NCBI GenBank assembly: GCA_905192625.1
Contig: CAJJLI010000183.1
Location: forward strand, 1 to 5,569
Length of the DNA: 5,569 nucleotides
From: an uncultured Clostridium sp.
Lineage (GTDB): Bacteria; Bacillota; Clostridia; Lachnospirales; Lachnospiraceae
Direction: 5' to 3'
A program made the position numbers and the translations under genes. The stretch's first letter is position 1, and each line of letters opens with the position of its first letter. The notes under the pieces were generated by a model, which was not told the origin of the DNA, ran no database searches, and was given only the letters and a program-made list of their open reading frames with translations. This document shows, in pieces, positions 1 through 5,569 of this stretch.

Positions 1-30
1 CGCAATACCATACCCTAATTCTTCTGTCAT
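1..30 (-). CDS. Start of a gene that runs off the left edge (partial)
   Basis: Only ten codons are visible, beginning MTEELGYGIA, so no function can be assigned. The start is convincing: an ATG at 30-28 is preceded by GGGAGGA (41-35) with a 5-base gap from GGAGG to the ATG, one of the strongest ribosome binding sites in the window. It lies 190 bases downstream of the six-hairpin glycosidase gene on the same strand, so it may be the next gene of the same cluster or may have its own promoter in the repeat-rich gap. The sequence left of the window is needed to identify it. Confidence 0.6.
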   Translation of the reverse strand, partial: MTEELGYGIA

Positions 31-34
31 GAAA

Positions 35-41
35 TCCTCCC
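35..41 (-). promoter_or_regulatory. Strong Shine-Dalgarno for the left-edge gene
   Basis: On the minus strand this reads GGGAGGA, five bases (counted from GGAGG) before the ATG at 30. It is the main evidence that a real gene begins at the window edge, because only ten codons are visible. Confidence 0.7.
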
Positions 42-70
42 TAGATCTTTAACACATACCTTTTGATACT

Positions 71-224
71 AACGTGCTTTATACTACACTTTGATTACTT
101 CATACACTTACACAGATTACTACATGTGCTTTACTACGAGCGCTGTACTATATCACTGCATGCACTTTACTACTCAATTTTTACTGTAAATGCATTATTA
201 CACACACTTTATTGCATTCACTAC
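71..224. repeat. Degenerate short direct repeats filling the intergenic gap
   Basis: The 190 bases between the glycosidase stop (221) and the next ATG (30) contain imperfect copies of a roughly 15-base unit. The clearest are CATGTGCTTTACTAC (123-137) and CATGCACTTTACTAC (159-173), which match at 13 of 15 positions. A related copy with a two-base insertion lies at 73-87 (CGTGCTTTATACTAC). Weaker copies are at about 85-99, 101-123 and 200-224. Spacing is irregular (about 36 bases between the two best). No protein is supported here; an open frame on the plus strand across this tract has low-complexity composition and runs antisense into the glycosidase gene. The only promoter-like pair I found on the minus strand is weak (TTGAGT at 177-172 with TATAGT at 152-147, spacing 19). 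The function is unknown: regulator binding sites, a structured leader or decayed sequence are all possible. Confidence 0.5.
186..221 (-). repeat. Inverted repeat overlapping the glycosidase stop codon
   Basis: As minus-strand RNA, GUGAAUGCA (221-213) can pair with UGCAUUUAC (194-186). This gives nine pairs including one G-U, with an 18-base loop. It begins at the last base of the glycosidase stop codon. The sequence after it is A-rich, without a U tract, so it does not look like a standard intrinsic terminator. It could protect the mRNA 3' end or be chance in AT-rich DNA. Confidence 0.3.
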
Positions 225-2275
225 ACATATTGTGCTATATTTTCAGCTTCCACTACCCAGTTTCCATCCTTAGGAAAACCTGGTGAAGGAACACTACAGC
301 CTTCATATCCAACTGCCATTAAAGGAATTGCTAAGAGCAATGATCCATTTCCGGGTAAATACAAAGGCAAATCCTTTCTTAATATCTGACGGTTATTTCC
401 ACTTACCACATAATTATTTTTAGGACTATCAAGTAATAGCAAATCAATTGCGGTTTCTGGATCACCTAAACGAACTGCCGTCATTGCCATCACTGCAAAA
501 TCCCAACCCCATAAGGATTCATACTTCCAGCACTCTATTACCTTTTTTAACGTTGCTTTCATGGCCTCACGATTCACATCATCTTTTGGCAATATTCCAT
601 ATACTCCAAGCATGGAAGGATGATCTCTGTTATACATTTCAAAGGTATCTGGACAATTTTCATGTGCCAAATATAGTCCATTCTCTATCGCAGGCTCTGC
701 CATATTATTTGCGACGTCTTCCCACTCTTTACTCACTTTAATACCGAGTGTTTTTGCCCAGTCAATTGCTTGGTGTAGAGTAACTCTAAAGTATTCCACT
801 TCAAAGGCAGGATTTTTTGTTACTTCTGGTCTATGGCATTCTTGTACTGGAATCACTGGAGAAACAATGTCGTATTTTCCAGTTACCTCATTGAAGGCAA
901 CAAAATCACACATAAAATCTGCAGTTTCTTTTACCAAAATCCAATAGGATTCCATAAACTCATGTACCTGAGTGTTATCCTTTTGTCTTCGTAAAAGTTC
1001 TAACATAAAGATAATATGAGGTTGCTGCCATACTAGCAAAGGAGCAACCGCGGAAGGACAATCGATTCCTTCAAGGGCAATCATCTTTGGCCAACGACAT
1101 CCACGATAACCATTTCTTGCAGCATTTTCTCTTGCTTCTGGTAAATGTTCTACAAACCATGGAATACTTCGCTCCAGCAAGTCTCCATGATTCCAAAGAG
1201 GTGCCCATGCACAGTGCCAAAAGTACATCTCTAAATGCATCTTCCCATACCAACTGTTGCAAGTTAAACCCGTCTCTTGTGGAGGTGCAGAACCCATGGA
1301 ATTTACAGCCATTAAATATTGAGATTGTATGATACGTCTCTCTAATTCTAGTGCCCTTGTATCCTTACTTTTATTTAGACGTAAGATACCTCCCGTTTCC
1401 CAGAAATTCTCCCAATAATTTTTGCTGTTTGAAAAGATTTCTTCTTCCCTTGTTTGCTCCGATATATCTTTTGAAAATCCTACTGTAAAAAAGCAATTCT
1501 CCTCATTAAAGTGAAGCATTATTTTATGACCATCTGCTGTAAACCTTGTGGATTTATCTGCATTGATTGAAGTAAAATAGACATCTTTATCAAGTGTCCT
1601 TTTACATAGTAATCTGCCTGTTTCTTCTCCTATAATCTCGGTATGATGTAGTTCATCACTCTCCCAGTCCGAAGCAGTAATTGTGGAAGATCCATAAGGG
1701 AAGCGGATACATACGGTTAGCTCATTACTTTTTAAAGCCTTTGATTGCACTTTAAATGCAACCGTATCACTCTTGCTATCACAGCAAGTTTCTACAATAC
1801 AGTGAGTTCCGTCTATTAAAAACTCACTAACTAATTTTCCCTCGTACAGGAAAAGCTCTTGTTTGATTGGTGTGATATCTTGTTCAGATATCTCATTTTC
1901 ATTATAATAAAAAGCTATTCTGGCCAAATTTAAACGGTGTGGATTCTTTCTTAACCAATCATATACTTCCTCATTTCCAGGCATTTTTTTCTTCGGATAT
2001 ATAACTTTTCGTCCCTGATAGTCATATTCCGTCATCACCACATCATTTAATGTATAGGAATACTGATCCTTACTTACTGGAATCGTATGCCATCCCCATT
2101 GAGACATCGTACATAAAGGTAAGGTATCCTCATACTCTTTATATAATGTTTGCAGACCAGTAATATCTGCTGTGAATGCAAATTCTCCATTGCCAACTGT
2201 CAGTGGAGAGCTGTAATCTGATTTTGTTAAAACTGGATTGTGTAAAGATACCAGTTCTTTTCGGTTAATCGCCAT
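221..2275 (-). CDS. Six-hairpin ((alpha/alpha)6-barrel) glycosidase-like protein, specificity unknown
   Basis: This is a 684-residue cytoplasmic protein without signal peptide or membrane segments. Seen: residues 1 to about 290 are beta-rich and open with a GNG motif (28-30, inside SPLTVGNGEFAF), the same kind of opening as GH95/GH65-type enzymes. From about 300 to 650 the protein is helical and aromatic-rich, with the motif NSWYGKMHLEM (340-350), a PVIPVQECHRP segment containing Glu479, NRDHPSM (549-555, Asp551) and LPGNGSLLL (about 640-648). This architecture is known for (alpha/alpha)6 glycosidases. Glu479 and Asp551 are candidate catalytic acids, which is inference only. The ATG at 2275 is preferred because GAGGTG sits upstream of it; a 12-codon extension would need a TTG at 2311 that lacks a good ribosome site. 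The stop is a tandem TAG-TGA. The gene lies 116 bases after the GH95 catalytic half on the same strand, so it probably acts on the same glycan. I do not recognise a characterised family member. Confidence 0.8.
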   Translation of the reverse strand: MAINRKELVSLHNPVLTKSDYSSPLTVGNGEFAFTADITGLQTLYKEYEDTLPLCTMSQWGWHTIPVSKDQYSYTLNDVVMTEYDYQGRKVIYPKKKMPGNEEVYDWLRKNPHRLNLARIAFYYNENEISEQDITPIKQELFLYEGKLVSEFLIDGTHCIVETCCDSKSDTVAFKVQSKALKSNELTVCIRFPYGSSTITASDWESDELHHTEIIGEETGRLLCKRTLDKDVYFTSINADKSTRFTADGHKIMLHFNEENCFFTVGFSKDISEQTREEEIFSNSKNYWENFWETGGILRLNKSKDTRALELERRIIQSQYLMAVNSMGSAPPQETGLTCNSWYGKMHLEMYFWHCAWAPLWNHGDLLERSIPWFVEHLPEARENAARNGYRGCRWPKMIALEGIDCPSAVAPLLVWQQPHIIFMLELLRRQKDNTQVHEFMESYWILVKETADFMCDFVAFNEVTGKYDIVSPVIPVQECHRPEVTKNPAFEVEYFRVTLHQAIDWAKTLGIKVSKEWEDVANNMAEPAIENGLYLAHENCPDTFEMYNRDHPSMLGVYGILPKDDVNREAMKATLKKVIECWKYESLWGWDFAVMAMTAVRLGDPETAIDLLLLDSPKNNYVVSGNNRQILRKDLPLYLPGNGSLLLAIPLMAVGYEGCSVPSPGFPKDGNWVVEAENIAQYV

Positions 2276-2284
2276 AACCAAACA

Positions 2285-2290
2285 CCTCAA
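2285..2290 (-). promoter_or_regulatory. Ribosome binding site that fixes the glycosidase start at 2275
   Basis: The minus strand reads TTGAGG at 2290-2285 (continuing TG), nine bases before the ATG at 2275. No comparable site precedes the in-frame TTG at 2311, so the 684-residue form is preferred over the 696-residue one. Confidence 0.65.
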
Positions 2291-2320
2291 TTCTTTTTTT
2301 CTGTATGTCAATACTCATGG

Positions 2321-2361
2321 TTTCTATAGTTCTATAATCATGAATTCAGTATTTCTATATT
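2321..2361. repeat. Three copies of a TATAGAA motif in the gap between the two glycosidase genes
   Basis: On the plus strand TTTCTATA and GTTCTATA are adjacent (2321-2336), and a third TTTCTATA lies at 2352-2359. On the coding strand these read TATAGAA or TATAGAAC. The copies resemble -10 elements, but no acceptable -35 sits at the right distance. The 116-base gap also holds AGGTTTAACCT (2368-2378), an inverted repeat whose arms are separated by one base, and a second AACCT at 2384-2388. No terminator with a U tract is visible, so transcription probably continues from the GH95 gene. Confidence 0.3.
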
Positions 2362-2391
2362 CTTTTTAGGTTTAACCTTAACGAACCTATT

Positions 2392-3948
2392 CTATAAGGA
2401 TACTTTTGCATGAATTTCTATGTCTTCTCCAGCCATAATAGAAATTTCTCCACCACTTTTAAAAGGTAATTTAATACCAGCTCTTTCAATTTCTCCATAT
2501 TCTATTCCTACTGGTAGAAAAACATTTAACTTGGTATCTCTATTTGCTTTGATCCTTGCATAAAAACTTTGTGATTCCATATCCCAATCCATTGAAATAG
2601 TCCCAGTGTATATATGAAAATCTTTTAAACTTCCACGATACAGTCGTTTCGGAAGTGCTGGCAATAGCTTTAATATGTCCTCGCCCACATATAGAAGCAT
2701 TTCTTGAAGTGCTTGTACAACTCCCATTGCTGCATCCAACTGAATTGGTGCAAAACTTCCACGTCCAAGTGTTAATCCCATGCCTCTAAAATCGTTATGT
2801 AAAGTAAATAAATTATTTAATAAACAAGATTTATTTAATATGTCCAAACATTCTATTGTCTTTTCCGGCTCTTCAAATCTCGCATAAATACAAGCCATAT
2901 GAGCAAGTGACCATCCAGTCTGTGCTCCTAAAACTCTTTTATTCACCGCTTTTTCAAAAGCCTTTAATATCTCTTCATCGTCTCTGCCTTTTACAATTTC
3001 GTTGCCAGGAAATACTGGATAGATATGAGATAAATGTCTATGGTTATATCTTTGCTCTAATCCAGGATAAATCCATTCTTTTATATCCCCATCCTCTGTT
3101 GTTTCGTACTGTGGTAAATGTTTTAAAATTTCATGCCAAACCTCACGATTCTCATCATATTCATTACGATCTTCCGTTAACTTGATTAAATTAAATAATA
3201 ATTCTTTGATGATTGCCACATCCATAGTTGCATTAACAACGGAAGGGCAAGGATGAGCAAGGTCTTCGTTATCCGATGGAATTAAATTACCTGGTGTATT
3301 CTCTGGTGATACCGATGGATAAATCTTATAAGTTCCTGTTTCATCTTTTACTAGGTAATTCACATAAAACTCAGCTGTTCCAGTCATAAATGGCAGTATT
3401 TCTTTTTCTAACGTTTCTTTATCGTTTGTGTACAAATAATACTGATACATATGGCTAGATATCCATCCTGCACACCCTATCCAGTTTAATATTACTGGAA
3501 CGATCTGATTTGGATAGCAATTACCTGGAGTTGTTCCAGCTGGCATATATATCCCTGAAATCCCAAACATTTTTCTTGCTATCTCTCGAAAGCTTTCAAT
3601 TCGCTCAGCATAATAATGTATTAACGTTTTCGTTGCAAAAAATAATCCTCCACTCATGGTATGCCAATAGATCATTTCAACATTTTCATTTGCCATATTA
3701 TGTGGCCATGGCATTTTATAGCGTCCATGCCATAATCCATAGAGTGGAAATGGAAGACCATCTTCTCTCGTGCCACAGATCATCAGATAACGTCCAAATT
3801 TCCACTGTCGCTCAAGTAACGCAGGACTACTAACCTTTTCATATGCCTCCGCAATAAGTTCTTCGTTACTCTGATTATTCACAACGGATAAACTAAGCCT
3901 CGCGCTGTTATATAGTTTGGAATGGATACTTTTATGTTCTTCTAACAT
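2392..3948 (-). CDS. GH95 catalytic half (alpha-L-fucosidase family), lacking the N-terminal domain
   Basis: This 518-residue polypeptide carries the (alpha/alpha)6 catalytic barrel and C-terminal beta domain of a GH95 enzyme, a family of inverting alpha-L-fucosidases with some alpha-L-galactosidases. Seen: a linker-helix start (HSKLYNSARLSL, 9-20), FGRYLMI (51-57), an Asn-x-Asn pair (N87, N89) in NMANENVEMIYW, SPEN with Glu216, TMD (241-243), HRHLSHIYPVFPG (303-315), GWSLAH (345-350) and Asp405 in PIQLDAAMG. By position and spacing, N87/N89, E216 and D405 match the Asn421/Asn423, Glu566 and Asp766 reported for Bifidobacterium bifidum AfcA. The usual QIDGNFG is QLDAAMG here, so specificity may differ. 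The reading frame is continuous with the preceding gene except for a TAG three codons before this ATG. No good Shine-Dalgarno lies just upstream; the nearest, GAGGA, is about 19 bases away. Translation would need reinitiation, readthrough or a very weak site. No signal peptide is seen. Confidence 0.75.
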   Translation of the reverse strand: MLEEHKSIHSKLYNSARLSLSVVNNQSNEELIAEAYEKVSSPALLERQWKFGRYLMICGTREDGLPFPLYGLWHGRYKMPWPHNMANENVEMIYWHTMSGGLFFATKTLIHYYAERIESFREIARKMFGISGIYMPAGTTPGNCYPNQIVPVILNWIGCAGWISSHMYQYYLYTNDKETLEKEILPFMTGTAEFYVNYLVKDETGTYKIYPSVSPENTPGNLIPSDNEDLAHPCPSVVNATMDVAIIKELLFNLIKLTEDRNEYDENREVWHEILKHLPQYETTEDGDIKEWIYPGLEQRYNHRHLSHIYPVFPGNEIVKGRDDEEILKAFEKAVNKRVLGAQTGWSLAHMACIYARFEEPEKTIECLDILNKSCLLNNLFTLHNDFRGMGLTLGRGSFAPIQLDAAMGVVQALQEMLLYVGEDILKLLPALPKRLYRGSLKDFHIYTGTISMDWDMESQSFYARIKANRDTKLNVFLPVGIEYGEIERAGIKLPFKSGGEISIMAGEDIEIHAKVSL

Positions 3949-3954
3949 TTCTTT

Positions 3955-3957
3955 CTA
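3955..3957 (-). other. In-frame amber codon between the GH95 domains
   Basis: On the coding strand the order is CAT TAG AAA GAA ATG, all in one frame. Upstream the frame encodes the last strands of the GH95 beta domain; downstream it encodes the linker helix and barrel. The ATG six bases after the stop is well placed for termination-reinitiation. The other three complete genes here also end in TAG, one of them as TAG-TGA, so amber behaves as an ordinary stop in this genome. Confidence 0.85.
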
Positions 3958-4764
3958 ATGAAATACTTCCTCTAAAAATTCATAATTCGTATTTGCTGCT
4001 TCTTCATACTCTTTACCCACAAATACATGAATTACAACCATTACGCTAGAAGCACCTTTTATCTTCATCTTTCCGCCAGTTTGTGGAAGAATCTCTCCAT
4101 CGCATTTTATCTTTGCTTTTGCTCCATAATATGTGTTATCCTCATGTTTTGCATAAAACATGATTCCATTTTTCTCTGCAAGAGTTCTTGAATTATCTAT
4201 TAAAGATTCACGTTTTTGCTTCGCATCATCTTCATAGGTTTCATGAATATCAAGCCACATATCAAGATCCATTGCCGCATTTTTTGCTGTCAATTCATAA
4301 AAAATCAAATCTCTCGCTCTTGAAACAAATAACTTTCGCTCATATGCTGCACTTTTTTCATTCCAAGAAACACTTACTTCCCCTGAGTCCATATGAATTT
4401 CTCGTTTATAATCCGTAAACATATTATGTTCTTTCATTTCCACTCTCAAATCGCACAGTGGGCACGGTGTTCCTAATCTGGGTGCATAATTTTTTTCCTT
4501 TAAGGCATTTGCGCTAATCCAATTTGCATTCCAAAAATCTCCTGCATCAATTCCTTCTCTCGTTTTTTTAAGAGACTCATGGATGTCTGGCAATTCCTGA
4601 ACTTTTCCAAGTCCCCATAACCTACAATGATTAATTGCTACGGTTTCTTGTGCAATTCCCCCGTATACCATTGCACCAATTATACCGTTCCCTGTAGGTG
4701 CTGCTTCTCGATACATGTCTCTATGCCAAGAAGTCGGAGACTTCATAATAATTGAATCATTCAT
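3955..4764 (-). CDS. GH95 N-terminal beta-domain half (269 residues)
   Basis: This matches the N-terminal beta-sandwich domain of GH95 enzymes and ends where the catalytic part would begin. Seen: residues 19-51 contain REAAPTGNGIIGAMVYGG followed by an INHCRLWG segment, the family's opening motif. Residues 93-108 (YAPRLGTPCPLCDLRV) correspond to the usual PLGDL-type loop but carry a Cys-x-x-Cys (C101, C104). A YKREIHMDSGEVSVSW strand and the later GASSVMVVIHVFVG strand also fit the family. No catalytic residue is expected in this domain, so alone it should have no hydrolase activity; in GH95 enzymes it packs against the barrel. The start at 4764 is supported by AAGGAG (4780-4775) ten bases upstream, inside the end of the regulator gene. 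The gap to the regulator stop is 4 bases, which implies one mRNA and probably translational coupling. There is no signal peptide. Confidence 0.8.
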   Translation of the reverse strand: MNDSIIMKSPTSWHRDMYREAAPTGNGIIGAMVYGGIAQETVAINHCRLWGLGKVQELPDIHESLKKTREGIDAGDFWNANWISANALKEKNYAPRLGTPCPLCDLRVEMKEHNMFTDYKREIHMDSGEVSVSWNEKSAAYERKLFVSRARDLIFYELTAKNAAMDLDMWLDIHETYEDDAKQKRESLIDNSRTLAEKNGIMFYAKHEDNTYYGAKAKIKCDGEILPQTGGKMKIKGASSVMVVIHVFVGKEYEEAANTNYEFLEEVFH

Positions 4765-4768
4765 GTTG

Positions 4769-5548
4769 CTAACTCTCCTTTTTGAACTTATTTATCGAGG
4801 AATCTAAATATTCTTTTGGGGACAAGCCCGTAATTTTTTTAAAGGCTCGATAAAAACTTGAATAATCCTCAAATCCTAAGTGAATCCAAACATCACTAAC
4901 CGAAATTCCTTTTTTTAATTTTTCTCTTGCTTCCAAAACTTTTTTATAATTGATATATTCCAAAATGGTAAAACCAGTTATTTTCTTAAATAAATGACAC
5001 AAGTGATATTTATTGATATAAAATTTACTTTCTAATTCATCTAAAGAAATTTTTCTATTTAAATGAGAAGAAATATAACGTATGATCTGATATATTTTTT
5101 CATTGTAACCTAAATCTTCTTTTACTTTTTCAAAAGCAAATGTATTCTCATTACATATGCGGTTAATTTTAACTAAAAGTTGTAACAAAATTGATATCAT
5201 CATAGTCTGCCGTTCTGGAGCTTTTGATTGATACCAATTATGAATTTCTAAAAAATCATCATAAATTTTATATTCTTCTACTATTTTACTGTCAATTTTA
5301 TTCCCGAAGCCTAGTCTACGGTTTTCAAACATCTGAAGCAGATCATAAGCGTGACTGGAGAATTGTGCAAAAAAATCTGGATCAAAATAAATATACATTC
5401 TTTCATAAGGTACTTCTGTATTTACAATCGGGCGATGGATTTCTTTATTACTAATAAGAAGTAAATCTTGCGGCTTTATTTTATAAATATTTCCGTCAAT
5501 ACTAAAAGACACATCCCCTTGTATATTATCGCCGGTAGTCAGGCACAT
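4769..5548 (-). CDS. AraC/XylS-family transcriptional regulator of the glycosidase genes
   Basis: This 259-residue cytoplasmic DNA-binding protein has the AraC arrangement. Residues 1 to about 60 form a cupin-like sensor fragment (GDVSFSIDGNIYKIKPQDLLLI, then an EIHRP motif at about 36-40). A helical middle follows, and two helix-turn-helix units span about 152-250. The first includes ISLDELESKFYINKYHLCHLFKKITG. The second carries the family signature from GFEDYSSFYRAFKKITG (225-241) to SPKEY (243-247). It is the first gene of the visible cluster and its stop lies 4 bases before the GH95 start, so it likely controls this cluster, itself included, in response to the sugar released or imported; that is inference. 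The start at 5548 has GGAGG seven bases upstream. The sensor domain is short, lacking the usual N-terminal His-rich strand, and the frame stays open to the window edge, so a longer form cannot be excluded. Confidence 0.85.
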   Translation of the reverse strand: MCLTTGDNIQGDVSFSIDGNIYKIKPQDLLLISNKEIHRPIVNTEVPYERMYIYFDPDFFAQFSSHAYDLLQMFENRRLGFGNKIDSKIVEEYKIYDDFLEIHNWYQSKAPERQTMMISILLQLLVKINRICNENTFAFEKVKEDLGYNEKIYQIIRYISSHLNRKISLDELESKFYINKYHLCHLFKKITGFTILEYINYKKVLEAREKLKKGISVSDVWIHLGFEDYSSFYRAFKKITGLSPKEYLDSSINKFKKES

Positions 5549-5555
5549 ATGCTGG

Positions 5556-5560
5556 CCTCC
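5556..5560 (-). promoter_or_regulatory. Shine-Dalgarno supporting the regulator start at 5548
   Basis: The minus strand reads GGAGG, seven bases before the ATG at 5548. It supports the short 259-residue form, although the same bases would encode Gly-Gly if translation began upstream of the window. Confidence 0.55.
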
Positions 5561-5569
5561 AAATTCACT

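Larger units (their letters stand above)
2392..4764 (-). pseudogene. Whole GH95 gene interrupted by one in-frame TAG (alternative reading of the two halves)
   Basis: This entry joins the two GH95 halves as one locus. Read through the TAG at 3957-3955 they give 790 codons, typical for GH95, with N-terminal beta domain, linker, catalytic barrel and C-terminal beta domain in the usual order. I see no other stop, frameshift or lost catalytic residue. If the TAG is a simple nonsense mutation (one change from CAG or AAG, for example), this is a very young pseudogene. If the halves are translated separately, it is a split enzyme. The sequence alone does not decide. Confidence 0.5.

Noticed and set aside
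63..389. Plus-strand open frame of 108 codons with many Tyr, His, Leu and Cys residues
   Set aside because: Its composition reflects the degenerate repeats and the antisense of the glycosidase 3' end. It has no convincing ribosome site and no recognisable domain.
1071..1332. Short open frames on both strands inside the six-hairpin glycosidase gene
   Set aside because: They overlap strongly supported coding sequence in other frames and show no domain or ribosome site.
2306..2311. TTGACA on the minus strand just upstream of the glycosidase gene, a perfect -35 hexamer
   Set aside because: The sequence 16-18 bases downstream is the ribosome binding site region and contains no -10 element, so it is probably coincidental. 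The TTG in it also makes a poor alternative start codon.
2368..2378. AGGTTTAACCT as a possible transcription terminator after the GH95 gene
   Set aside because: The arms are only five bases with one base between them, and on the transcribed strand the following run is A rather than U, so it does not fit an intrinsic terminator.
2856..3833. Plus-strand open frames of about 107-109 codons inside the GH95 catalytic half
   Set aside because: They are antisense to a conserved catalytic domain and have no independent support.

Overview
The window is AT-rich. Every gene I can support lies on the minus strand, so transcription runs from the right edge to the left edge. Strong GGAGG-type ribosome binding sites, the codon bias, and an AraC regulator next to intracellular glycosidases all suggest a low-GC Firmicute. 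A plant-fibre or gut Lachnospiraceae/Clostridium-type organism (for example one related to Lachnoclostridium phytofermentans) is my best guess, inferred from style and not from a search.

Layout in transcription order: (1) 5548-4769, an AraC/XylS-family regulator with two C-terminal helix-turn-helix units and a short sensor domain. (2) 4764-3955, the N-terminal beta domain of a GH95 (alpha-L-fucosidase family) enzyme, starting 4 bases after the regulator's stop. (3) 3948-2392, the catalytic (alpha/alpha)6 barrel and C-terminal beta domain of the same GH95 enzyme. (4) 2275-221, a 684-residue protein that looks like another six-hairpin glycosidase of unassigned specificity. (5) 30-1, the first ten codons of another gene that runs off the left edge.

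The main observation is that (2) and (3) lie in one reading frame and are separated only by a single amber codon (3957-3955) plus two sense codons. Read through the TAG, they form one normal-length GH95 protein of about 790 codons. The break falls at the junction between the beta domain and the catalytic domain, and the catalytic residues I can place are all in the second half. This is either a recent nonsense mutation, a sequencing error, a two-polypeptide enzyme made by stop/reinitiation, or a readthrough site. All four complete reading frames end in TAG, which argues against general reassignment of amber in this organism.

None of the enzymes shows a signal peptide, so the locus probably encodes cytoplasmic trimming of imported fucose-containing (or related L-sugar) oligosaccharides, controlled by the co-transcribed AraC regulator. 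The 190-base gap before gene (5) holds an unusual set of degenerate short direct repeats. No RNA genes, insertion sequences or CRISPR arrays were seen.
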